5,102 nucleotides of DNA. Origin: Thiohalobacter sp. GTDB taxonomy: Bacteria > Pseudomonadota > Gammaproteobacteria > DSM-19610. This document shows, one piece after another, positions 1 through 5,102 of this stretch. The notes under the pieces were generated by a model. It did not search any database, was not told the origin of the DNA, and saw nothing but the letters and a program-made list of their open reading frames with translations. Every line of letters starts with the position of its first letter. Position 1 is the stretch's first letter. The stretch spans positions 1-5,102 of the forward strand of contig JALVCM010000063.1 in NCBI GenBank assembly GCA_027010005.1, in the 5' to 3' direction. A program made the translations under genes and the position numbers.

Positions 1-812
1 TGGACATGGCACTGATCGCGCAGACACTGAGCCTGCCATCGGAAGCCTACCTGGCAGACCAGTGTGCATCGGTCGATGTTGATGCTATTCATACCGCATA
101 CATGTACTTCCGGAAGACCCTCGCCATACAGCTCTATGAAGATTTCACGGCACGTTACCAGGCATTGCTAAGTGATGCTGACTACCGGTTTGACGCCGAA
201 GCCATGGCACAACGCTCGCTGAAAAACCTGTGCCTGTCGTGGATGATGGAGACGGAAAGCCCGCAGGCCCGGGAACTGTGTGTGCAGCAGTTTGAACAGG
301 CCCATAACATGACCGATACGCTGGCCGCACTCAACATACTGGCACAGCACGACCTGCCCGAACGGGAAACAGCACTCGAACACTTTTATACACAATGGAA
401 AGACGATCCACAGGTGGTCGACAAATGGTTTGCCATCCAGGCCGGATCACGTCTGCCCGATACACTGGAGCGGGTGACCACACTGCTGAAACACCCTGCC
501 TTCACCCTGAAGAACCCCAACAAGGTACGCGCCCTGATCGGGCGCTTCTGCCAGGGTAACCCGGTACGCTTCCACGCCGCCGACGGCCGTGGCTACCGCT
601 TCCTCGCCGACCGTGTGCTCGAACTGGACAGCATGAACCCGCAGATTGCCGCCCGCCTGGTCAGCGCACTGAGCCGCTGGAAACGCTTCGACCCGGCCCG
701 CCAGCAGCATATGACGCAGCAGCTGGAACGTATCCTGTCCCACCAGCCGCTATCCAGGGATGTATTCGAAATTGTCTCGAAAAGCCTGGACAGGCGCCCG
801 AAAAATACCTGA
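1..812 (+). CDS. pepN: Aminopeptidase N, C-terminal part (5' end outside window)
   Basis: This is the last 269 codons of the M1-family zinc metallopeptidase PepN, a cytosolic enzyme that removes N-terminal residues from peptides late in protein turnover. E. coli PepN is about 870 residues, so roughly the last third is here. The frame is open to the left edge (the codon at 3-5 is Asp), so the ATG at 6 is an internal Met and the true start lies upstream. The GAMEN and HEXXH-E catalytic and zinc motifs would also lie upstream and cannot be checked. The visible part is the all-helical C-terminal domain, with blocks that line up with E. coli PepN as I remember it: NNMTD near 306, DKWF at 420-431, NPNKVRALIG from 513, FHAADG from 570 and a NPQ(I/V)A(A/S)RL block near 636. 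The stop is TGA at 810-812. No rho-independent terminator follows, and trxC begins 68 bases on in the same direction, so read-through is plausible. The family call is very secure. Confidence 0.96.
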   Translation, partial: DMALIAQTLSLPSEAYLADQCASVDVDAIHTAYMYFRKTLAIQLYEDFTARYQALLSDADYRFDAEAMAQRSLKNLCLSWMMETESPQARELCVQQFEQAHNMTDTLAALNILAQHDLPERETALEHFYTQWKDDPQVVDKWFAIQAGSRLPDTLERVTTLLKHPAFTLKNPNKVRALIGRFCQGNPVRFHAADGRGYRFLADRVLELDSMNPQIAARLVSALSRWKRFDPARQQHMTQQLERILSHQPLSRDVFEIVSKSLDRRPKNT

Positions 813-865
813 CGGCCTTGAATCCACACTATTCACCCCCATCTGGGTAACAACCATATTCAGAC

Positions 866-871
866 AGGGAG
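866..871 (+). promoter_or_regulatory. Ribosome binding site of trxC (fixes the GTG start)
   Basis: AGGGAG lies 9 bases before the GTG at 881. It is the only good Shine-Dalgarno match in the 68-base gap after pepN. It supports a GTG start placed directly before the conserved N-terminal zinc-binding region. Confidence 0.7.
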
Positions 872-880
872 CAACTGCCC

Positions 881-1315
881 GTGACACAACCTGTACATCT
901 GGTCTGTCCGCACTGCAATACTATCAACCGCATCCCCGCGGACCGGCTCGACAATAATCCGACCTGCGGCAAATGCAAGCGGCCGCTGTTCACCGGACAC
1001 CCGGTTGAACTGAATGACGGCAACTTTGCCCGTCATATCAGCAAGTCCGACCTGCCCGTGGTGGTGGATTTCTGGGCGCCCTGGTGTGGCCCCTGCAAAA
1101 TGATGGCGCCACATTTTGAATCCGCCGCCAAACAACTTGAACCGAGGGTACGCCTGGCCAAACTCAACACTGAACAGGCGCAAGGGACCGCGGCCAAATA
1201 TGGCATACGCAGTATCCCGACACTCGCCGTGTTCAAAAACGGGCGTGAAGTCGCGCGCCAGGCCGGTGCCATGGATGCTCGCTCACTCACACAGTGGATC
1301 CAGTCACACCTTTAG
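881..1315 (+). CDS. trxC: Thioredoxin 2 (zinc-binding thioredoxin TrxC)
   Basis: Cytosolic protein-disulfide reductase of 144 residues, close to the 139 of E. coli TrxC. Two CxxC pairs, Cys9/Cys12 (CPHC) and Cys29/Cys32 (CGKC), form the N-terminal zinc site that separates thioredoxin 2 from thioredoxin 1. The thioredoxin fold follows, with the redox motif WCGPC at residues 68-72 (active cysteines 69 and 72) inside DFWAPWCGPC, and the cis-proline Pro113 in the SIPT loop. In E. coli, TrxC is reduced by thioredoxin reductase and belongs to the OxyR oxidative-stress response; no OxyR site is recognisable here. The GTG start at 881 is chosen because the zinc region begins 8 residues later and a Shine-Dalgarno sequence is well placed. 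The stop is TAG at 1313-1315. It follows pepN on the same strand, possibly co-transcribed, and converges on dusA. No key residue is missing. Confidence 0.96.
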   Translation: MTQPVHLVCPHCNTINRIPADRLDNNPTCGKCKRPLFTGHPVELNDGNFARHISKSDLPVVVDFWAPWCGPCKMMAPHFESAAKQLEPRVRLAKLNTEQAQGTAAKYGIRSIPTLAVFKNGREVARQAGAMDARSLTQWIQSHL

Positions 1316-1338
1316 CCCCCCGTCATAACAGAATATCC

Positions 1339-1367
1339 CGTCATTGCGAGCGCAGCGCGGCAATCTC
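1339..1367. repeat. Single arm of a CGTCATTGCGAG-type intergenic repeat
   Basis: A 29-base stretch begins CGTCATTGCGAG and ends CGGCAATCTC. Both ends match the arm of the 92-base inverted repeat at 4181-4272. The middle differs: this copy has a short GC-rich CGCAGCG-like core where the other has GAACGAAGTGACG. No opposite arm is found in the next 100 bases, so this is a half-element. From general experience, sequences of this type are dispersed in many copies in intergenic DNA of various Proteobacteria. It lies 23 bases after the trxC stop. Function is unknown. Confidence 0.7.
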
Positions 1368-1387
1368 TTTGGTCTGGTGTGCGTTTG

Positions 1388-1414
1388 GTTTCAAGTACTC
1401 TGACCCCTTGAAAC
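1388..1414. repeat. Small inverted repeat (8-base stem, 11-base loop)
   Basis: GTTTCAAG at 1388-1395 is the exact reverse complement of CTTGAAAC at 1407-1414, around an 11-base loop. It lies between the two dispersed repeats of this spacer. The stem is AT-biased and no T-run follows on either strand, so it is a poor rho-independent terminator. It may be a fragment of another repeat; function unknown. Confidence 0.5.
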
Positions 1415-1420
1415 TCCGTT

Positions 1421-1498
1421 CGTCATTCCGGCGCATGCCGGAATCCAGAGAAAGGCGATAATCCGCAGTTCTGGATCCCGGCCTTCGCCGGGATGACG
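1421..1498. repeat. 78-base imperfect palindromic intergenic repeat
   Basis: The left arm (1421-1450) begins CGTCATTCCGGC and ends GGAATCCAGAG. The right arm (1469-1498) begins TTCTGGATCCCGG and ends CGCCGGGATGACG. The reverse complement of the left arm matches the right arm at 25 of 30 positions, with an 18-base spacer. Each arm also holds a small internal hairpin: CCGGCGCATGCCGG on the left and CCCGGCCTTCGCCGGG on the right. The motif resembles the dispersed palindromic elements with CGTCATTCC...GGAATCCAG ends seen in many Proteobacteria (recalled, not searched). It sits between convergent genes and could help end both transcripts, but there is no adjoining T-run. Confidence 0.75.
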
Positions 1499-1524
1499 GT
1501 GGTATCAGGCTACGGTGGTATCAG
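1496..1524. repeat. Tandem 13-base direct repeat after dusA
   Basis: ACGGTGGTATCAG occurs exactly at 1496-1508 and again at 1512-1524, a 16-base period. The first copy overlaps the end of the palindrome's right arm and the second stops 2 bases before the dusA stop codon. This probably arose by local duplication or slippage; no function is evident. Confidence 0.6.
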
Positions 1525-1526
1525 CT

Positions 1527-2498
1527 TTAAGTACGTGTCATTCGGGCCAGTGCCTGCTCGATGACTTCGATACCTGCACCGGTGCGGTGTGCCTGTTCAC
1601 TCAGGGTGCGCCGCCAGGCACGTGCACCGGGGCAGCCATGAAACAGGCCCAGTATATGGCGGGTGATGGCGTGCAAACACTCGCCTTCAGCCAGTTGTTT
1701 TTCCACATAGGGGAGCAGACGGGACACGATGTCGTGGCGTGTAGGCAACGCTGAAGCACCGGAGCCTGTTGCTTCAAGCCGTGCCAGCATCCAGGGGTTA
1801 TGATAGGCCTCGCGCCCGATCATCACACCATCGACCTGTTGCAGGTGCTGCAGGGCATCTTCCACCGTCGTCACGCCCCCGTTGATATGAACCTCCAGCG
1901 CAGGAAAGTCCTGCTTCAGCCGGTACACACGTTCGTAATCGAGCGGCGGTACTTCACGGTTCTGTTTCGGACTGAGGCCTTTCAACCAGGCCTTGCGCGC
2001 GTGGACATATAATCGCGACACACCCGCCTCGACCAGTTCAGCGGTAAAGTCATGCAGGAAGGCATAACTGTCATGTGCATCCACACCGAGCCGGCACTTG
2101 ACCGTTACCGGGATATCCACCGCCTCGCGCATGGCCGCCACCGCCGTGGCCACAGTAGCCGGTTCCAGCATCAGGCAGGCGCCGAATCGTCCGGACTGCA
2201 CCCGGTCACTCGGGCAGCCGACATTCAGGTTTACCTCGTCAAAACCGGCCTGCTCTGACCACACGGCACACTGCGCCAGTGCCTGCGGGTCGCTGCCACC
2301 CAGCTGAATAGCGACAGGGTGTTCCGCCGGGTCGAATTGCAGGAAGCGTTCACGGTCACCGTGTTGCAGTGCCGCAGTGGTAATCATCTCGGTAAACAGG
2401 CGTGCCGAAGGCGAGACGAGGCGCAGGAAATACCGGCAATGGCGATCAGTCCAGTCCAGCATGGGTGCGACCGAAACGCAATGGGGGGCTATATTCAT
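1527..2498 (-). CDS. dusA: tRNA-dihydrouridine(20/20a) synthase DusA
   Basis: FMN-dependent, NADPH-using enzyme that reduces uridine 20 or 20a in the D-loop of tRNAs to dihydrouridine, in the cytosol. The 323-residue product has the usual length. An N-terminal TIM barrel opens with SVAPMLDWTDRHCRYF (residues 9-24), which marks the DusA subgroup. FMN and substrate contacts are expected from QLGGSD (65-70), Lys134 in VTVKCR, HARKAWLKGLSPKQNRE (166-182), NGG (206-208) and GRE (228-230). The catalytic general-acid cysteine is Cys95 in NVGCPSDRV. The C-terminal helical tRNA-binding domain includes HITRH-like and PGAR..RR..L motifs near residue 280 onward. The ATG at 2498 sits 8 residues before the conserved start; the Shine-Dalgarno is weak (TAGG about 4 bases upstream). 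The stop is TAA. It converges with trxC and diverges from the next gene. The gene is intact: the dusA 5' end is a known attachment site for some integrases, but no insertion is present. Confidence 0.97.
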   Translation of the reverse strand: MNIAPHCVSVAPMLDWTDRHCRYFLRLVSPSARLFTEMITTAALQHGDRERFLQFDPAEHPVAIQLGGSDPQALAQCAVWSEQAGFDEVNLNVGCPSDRVQSGRFGACLMLEPATVATAVAAMREAVDIPVTVKCRLGVDAHDSYAFLHDFTAELVEAGVSRLYVHARKAWLKGLSPKQNREVPPLDYERVYRLKQDFPALEVHINGGVTTVEDALQHLQQVDGVMIGREAYHNPWMLARLEATGSGASALPTRHDIVSRLLPYVEKQLAEGECLHAITRHILGLFHGCPGARAWRRTLSEQAHRTGAGIEVIEQALARMTRT

Positions 2499-2621
2499 GG
2501 CGCCTATTGTAGTGAAAAAAACCAGATTTCCGAAGTGCTTAGGCTACACTGTTGCAGTAACTTGCCGTTAATGTAATGAACGCCGATCCAGAGAACATCA
2601 AAAACAGGGGGCTCAAGGCCG
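2499..2621. promoter_or_regulatory. Divergent intergenic region, dusA / GltB-like gene
   Basis: Promoters for both flanking genes should lie in these 123 bases, but neither is clear. On the minus strand, TACAAT (2506-2511 on +) is a fair -10 hexamer, but it lies only 7 bases before the dusA ATG and has no good -35, so it would give an almost leaderless mRNA. On the plus strand, TACACT (2545-2550) is a possible -10 without a matching -35. A run of seven A (2515-2521) lies between. No operator palindrome or riboswitch fold was recognised. The region holds promoters by position only. Confidence 0.35.
2606..2611 (+). promoter_or_regulatory. Ribosome binding site of the GltB-like gene
   Basis: AGGGGG ends 10 bases before the ATG at 2622, and AAGG (2615-2618) is closer still. 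The alternative ATG at 2646 has only AGGG at 3 bases, which is too close. An in-frame TAA at 2574 with no start codon after it until 2622 rules out a longer protein. Confidence 0.55.
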
Positions 2622-4151
2622 ATGACCGTAGCAGATTCAGGGTTTATGTTCCGCTCGCTGGAATTCCTGGCCTCGTTTTTTGTCATCCTGATCGGGCTGG
2701 TGGCTATCACCGTGGTGATCGTCTTCATTCTCGATGTCACCCAGACCAAACAGGCCATTCGCCGTAACTACCCTGTTATTGCACACTTCCGCTACTTCTT
2801 CGAAGAGCTCGGCAAGTTTTTCCGCCAGTATTTTTTCGCCATGGATCGTGAAGAGATGCCGTTTAACCGGGCTGACCGCTCCTGGGTGTACCGCGCGGCA
2901 AAAGACCTCGACAACACCACTGCGTTTGGTTCGACGCGAACCCTGTCACCCCCGGGCACGATCCTGTTCGTCAACTGCCCCTTCCCGACGCTCGGTACCG
3001 ACGCGGCCAAAACACGGGAAGTCACTATCGGTCCGGACTGTGAAAAACCCTATGTCACCGATGCGTTATTCAATATTTCCGGTATGAGTTTCGGTGCGCT
3101 GTCAAAACCTGCCGTTCGGGCCCTGTCCGCCGGTGCGGCAAAGAGTGGCTGCTGGATGAATACCGGTGAAGGTGGCCTGTCACCCTACCACCTCGAGGGT
3201 GGTGCCGACATTGTCTTCCAGATCGGCACGGCAAAGTATGGCGTTCGGGATGAACACGGCAACCTGAGCGACGACAGGTTGCGTGAGGTCGCGGCGCACG
3301 AGCAGGTGAAGATGTTCGAAATCAAACTCAGCCAGGGCGCCAAACCCGGCAAGGGCGGCATACTGCCCGGCGCCAAGGTGACCGGGGAAATTGCAAAAAT
3401 ACGTAGTATCCCGCCGGGCGAGGATTCCATCAGTCCCAACCGCCACCCGGATATCAATTCAGTTGCCGACCTGCTGAACACGATTGAACGTATCCGTGCA
3501 GTGACCGGGAAGCCGGTCGGCTTCAAGGCCGTTATTGGCGCTTATGGCTGGCTGGATGAACTGTTTCTTGAAATCAACAAACGCGGTCAGCAGGCCGCTC
3601 CCGATTTCATTACCGTCGACAGTGCCGACGGTGGTACCGGTGCCGCGCCCATGAGCCTGATGGATTACATGGGACTGCCCATCCAGGAAAGCCTGCCGCT
3701 GGTCACTGACAAACTCTCTGAGCACGGCCTGAAAGACCGCGTCAAGGTCATTGCCTCGGGCAAGCTGATTACCCCGGCGGAAGTGGCCTGGGCACTGTGT
3801 GTCGGTGCCGATTTTGTTGTATCGGCCCGTGGTTTCATGTTCGCGCTGGGTTGCATCCAGGCGCTGCAGTGCAACAAGAATACCTGCCCGACCGGTATCA
3901 CGACCCATGACCGCCGGCTGCAAAAAGGGCTGGTGCCGAAAATCAAGGCCGAGCGCGTTGCCAACTATGTGAAAAACATGGTGTATGAAATAGGTGTCAT
4001 TTCGCATTCCTGCGGCGTACGCGAACCGCGTGAACTCAAACGCTTCCACGCCCGTATTGTGACGGAGAGTGGCCAGTCACTGTCGCTGGATGACATGTAC
4101 TCCGACCATGCCATGCGCGCCATGCTCAAGCGCCAGGGTGGTGCCCCATGA
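2622..4151 (+). CDS. Membrane-anchored FMN-binding glutamate synthase (GltB-domain) family protein
   Basis: Stand-alone version of the synthase domain of glutamate synthase large subunit, 509 residues. Residues 15-37 are one hydrophobic membrane segment; Lys43, Arg47 and Arg48 after it suggest the C-terminal domain is cytoplasmic. A family-typical linker follows (RRNYPVIAHFRYFFEELGKFFRQYFF, about 47-72). The (beta/alpha)8 synthase domain shows ISGMSFGALS (152-161), MNTGEGGLS (179-187), KLSQGAKPGKGG (235-246) and the FMN-loop motif SADGGTGAAP (334-343). Cys411, Cys417 and Cys422 are spaced C-x5-C-x4-C followed by Pro, as in the 3Fe-4S cluster loop of GltB. The N-terminal glutaminase domain and the C-terminal beta-helix domain of full GltB (about 1,500 residues) are absent, and no gltD lies nearby, so neither ammonia source nor electron donor is evident. 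Related stand-alone domains include the N-methylglutamate synthase subunit and archaeal GltB-like proteins. The true substrate is unknown, so no symbol is given. The next gene, galE, is separated by a large hairpin. Confidence 0.9.
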   Translation: MTVADSGFMFRSLEFLASFFVILIGLVAITVVIVFILDVTQTKQAIRRNYPVIAHFRYFFEELGKFFRQYFFAMDREEMPFNRADRSWVYRAAKDLDNTTAFGSTRTLSPPGTILFVNCPFPTLGTDAAKTREVTIGPDCEKPYVTDALFNISGMSFGALSKPAVRALSAGAAKSGCWMNTGEGGLSPYHLEGGADIVFQIGTAKYGVRDEHGNLSDDRLREVAAHEQVKMFEIKLSQGAKPGKGGILPGAKVTGEIAKIRSIPPGEDSISPNRHPDINSVADLLNTIERIRAVTGKPVGFKAVIGAYGWLDELFLEINKRGQQAAPDFITVDSADGGTGAAPMSLMDYMGLPIQESLPLVTDKLSEHGLKDRVKVIASGKLITPAEVAWALCVGADFVVSARGFMFALGCIQALQCNKNTCPTGITTHDRRLQKGLVPKIKAERVANYVKNMVYEIGVISHSCGVREPRELKRFHARIVTESGQSLSLDDMYSDHAMRAMLKRQGGAP

Positions 4152-4180
4152 ATTTGGTGTGAATTGCCGCTATTATGACA

Positions 4181-4272
4181 CGTCATTGCGAGGAACGAAG
4201 TGACGCGGCAATCTCTAACAGACTGATTCCATTGTATGAGATTGCCACGTCACTTCGTTCCTCGCAATGACG
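4181..4272. repeat. 92-base near-perfect inverted repeat (35-base arms)
   Basis: Arms at 4181-4215 and 4238-4272 are reverse complements at 34 of 35 positions, around a 22-base AT-rich spacer. The outer ends are CGTCATTGCGAG on each strand. The one mismatch is C4206 opposite A4247; read on the minus strand it becomes a G-U pair, so that RNA could form an unbroken 35-pair stem. The element starts 29 bases after the stop of the GltB-like gene and ends 35 bases before galE. It contains no open reading frame of note. It looks like a miniature non-autonomous or REP-like element. It may block transcription or stabilise the upstream mRNA 3' end, but ATTTAAT after it is a poor terminator tract. Confidence 0.85.
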
Positions 4273-4294
4273 ATTTAATCAGTTTCTCTAATCA

Positions 4295-4300
4295 TAAGGA
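4295..4300 (+). promoter_or_regulatory. Ribosome binding site of galE (fixes the GTG start)
   Basis: TAAGGA ends 7 bases before the GTG at 4308, an ideal spacing. The ATG at 4303 is only 2 bases from the site and out of frame, reaching a stop after 9 codons, so GTG is the start. Confidence 0.8.
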
Positions 4301-4307
4301 TCATGCA

Positions 4308-5102
4308 GTGTCAGAAAGTAAAATTCTTGTAACGGGGGGCGCCGGCTACATCGGCAGCCATGTGGTACGCATGCTGACCGGGGCCGGACGGCCTGTGGTG
4401 GTGCTGGACAACCTGTCGACCGGTTTTCCGGATGCTGTCATCGGTGCCGAGCTGGTCGAGGGCGATACCGGTGACAAGGCACTGGTCAGCAAGGTACTGG
4501 CAGACAATAACGTCGAAACGGTGCTGCACTTTGCCGCGCACACCATCGTGCCGGAATCCGTCGAGAAGCCGCTCAAGTATTATGGCAACAATACCTGTTG
4601 CACCCGCAGCCTGCTGGAGTGCTGCGCGGAAGCCGGGGTAAAACATTTTATCTTTTCATCAACGGCCGCGGTGTACGGTATTCCTGAAGATTCGATGTGT
4701 ACCGAAGACAGCCCGCTGTCACCCATCAACCCCTACGGCACATCAAAACTGATGAGCGAAATGATGCTGCGCGACCTCGGCAAGGCGACTGACATGCGGC
4801 ATGTGATTTTGCGGTATTTCAACGTGGCCGGCTCCGATCCGGAGGGCCGCATTGGCCAGTCCACCGAAAAAGCCACCCTGCTCATCAAGGTGGCCGCCGA
4901 GGTTGCCGTCGGTAAACGTGAGCAGCTCTATGTGTTTGGCACAGACTACCCGACGCCCGACGGCACCGGAGTAAGAGATTACATTCATGTCGATGACCTC
5001 GCCGATGCACACATCAAGGCGGTCGATTATCTGGCCGGTGGCGGAGAATCCGTTACGCTGAATTGTGGCTATGGCCACGGCTATAGTGTCAGGGAAGTCA
5101 TC
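4308..5102 (+). CDS. galE: UDP-glucose 4-epimerase, N-terminal part (3' end outside window)
   Basis: NAD-dependent extended short-chain dehydrogenase that interconverts UDP-glucose and UDP-galactose, supplying galactose for polysaccharide and lipopolysaccharide and serving the Leloir pathway in the cytosol. The first 265 codons are present; the family is usually 330-340 residues, so the substrate-binding C-terminus is cut. The Rossmann motif GGAGYIGSH is at residues 10-18 and the acidic residue that holds NAD ribose is Asp34 in LDNLSTG. The catalytic set is Thr119 in FSSTAAVYG (the position of Ser124 in E. coli), Tyr143 and Lys147 in YGTSK. RYFNVAGSDPEG and GVRDYIHVDDLADAH follow, both typical of GalE. 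The GTG start is backed by TAAGGA 7 bases upstream and lies 9 residues before the glycine motif. Substrate choice between UDP-hexose and UDP-N-acetylhexosamine or other sugars cannot be settled from this part, so close epimerase relatives remain possible. Confidence 0.92.
   Translation, partial: MSESKILVTGGAGYIGSHVVRMLTGAGRPVVVLDNLSTGFPDAVIGAELVEGDTGDKALVSKVLADNNVETVLHFAAHTIVPESVEKPLKYYGNNTCCTRSLLECCAEAGVKHFIFSSTAAVYGIPEDSMCTEDSPLSPINPYGTSKLMSEMMLRDLGKATDMRHVILRYFNVAGSDPEGRIGQSTEKATLLIKVAAEVAVGKREQLYVFGTDYPTPDGTGVRDYIHVDDLADAHIKAVDYLAGGGESVTLNCGYGHGYSVREVI

Noticed and set aside
6..8. ATG at 6 as the start of a complete 268-residue gene
   Set aside because: The frame is open to the left edge and the product aligns to the C-terminal third of PepN, so this Met is internal.
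1339..1498. Possible CRISPR array from the closely spaced repeats
   Set aside because: The repeats belong to different families, have no regular spacing or spacers, and are palindromic intergenic elements instead.
2440..2498. Possible integration site in the 5' end of dusA
   Set aside because: Some integrases target dusA here, but the gene is intact, the upstream neighbour is an ordinary gene, and no integrase or duplicated site is visible.
2576..2767. 63-codon open frame overlapping the start of the GltB-like gene
   Set aside because: It overlaps the membrane segment codons of a well-supported gene in another frame, and its product is Arg/His-rich with no recognisable family.
3459..4049. 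196-codon minus-strand open frame inside the GltB-like gene
   Set aside because: It is antisense to the conserved FMN and cluster coding region. The product looks like a composition shadow with no motif and no ribosome binding site that I can see.
4303..4332. Nine-codon upstream open frame overlapping the galE start
   Set aside because: Its ATG is only 2 bases from the Shine-Dalgarno sequence and the product has no attenuator-like codon bias, so translation is unlikely.
4311..5078. Minus-strand open frames of 111 codons at 4311-4646 and 4743-5078
   Set aside because: Both are antisense to galE, whose plus-strand frame is continuous with all expected motifs.

Overview
The window looks like ordinary core chromosome of a gammaproteobacterium with moderately high GC content. 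The organism call rests on how closely the PepN, TrxC, DusA and GalE products resemble their Escherichia coli counterparts, combined with a lineage-specific membrane-anchored GltB-like protein. It is an inference from protein resemblance alone; genus and species cannot be read from this sequence.

Layout. The left edge (to 812) carries the C-terminal third of aminopeptidase N (pepN, +), cut by the window. A 68-base gap leads to trxC (881-1315, +), the zinc-binding thioredoxin 2, which starts at GTG. A 211-base region (1316-1526) follows between the convergent genes trxC and dusA. It is packed with non-coding repeats: one arm of a CGTCATTGCGAG-type repeat, a small hairpin, a 78-base imperfect palindrome and a short direct repeat. 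dusA (1527-2498, -) encodes tRNA-dihydrouridine(20/20a) synthase. A 123-base divergent spacer separates it from a 509-residue protein (2622-4151, +). That protein has one N-terminal membrane segment followed by a GltB-type FMN / 3Fe-4S glutamate synthase domain, but no glutaminase domain. The next spacer holds a near-perfect 92-base inverted repeat (4181-4272) of the same family as the single arm near trxC. The right edge is the first 265 codons of galE (4308 onward, +), again with a GTG start and a strong ribosome binding site.

How the genes relate. They do not form one pathway: protein turnover (pepN), thiol redox (trxC), tRNA modification (dusA), a probable amino-acid or redox flavoenzyme of unknown substrate, and nucleotide-sugar metabolism (galE). 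pepN and trxC could be co-transcribed; dusA and the flavoenzyme are divergent; galE sits behind a large hairpin that may insulate it. I found no mobile-element gene, CRISPR array, tRNA, rRNA or toxin-antitoxin pair. The least explained items are the orphan GltB-like membrane protein and the intergenic inverted repeats. I do not see convincing evidence of a new multi-gene system.
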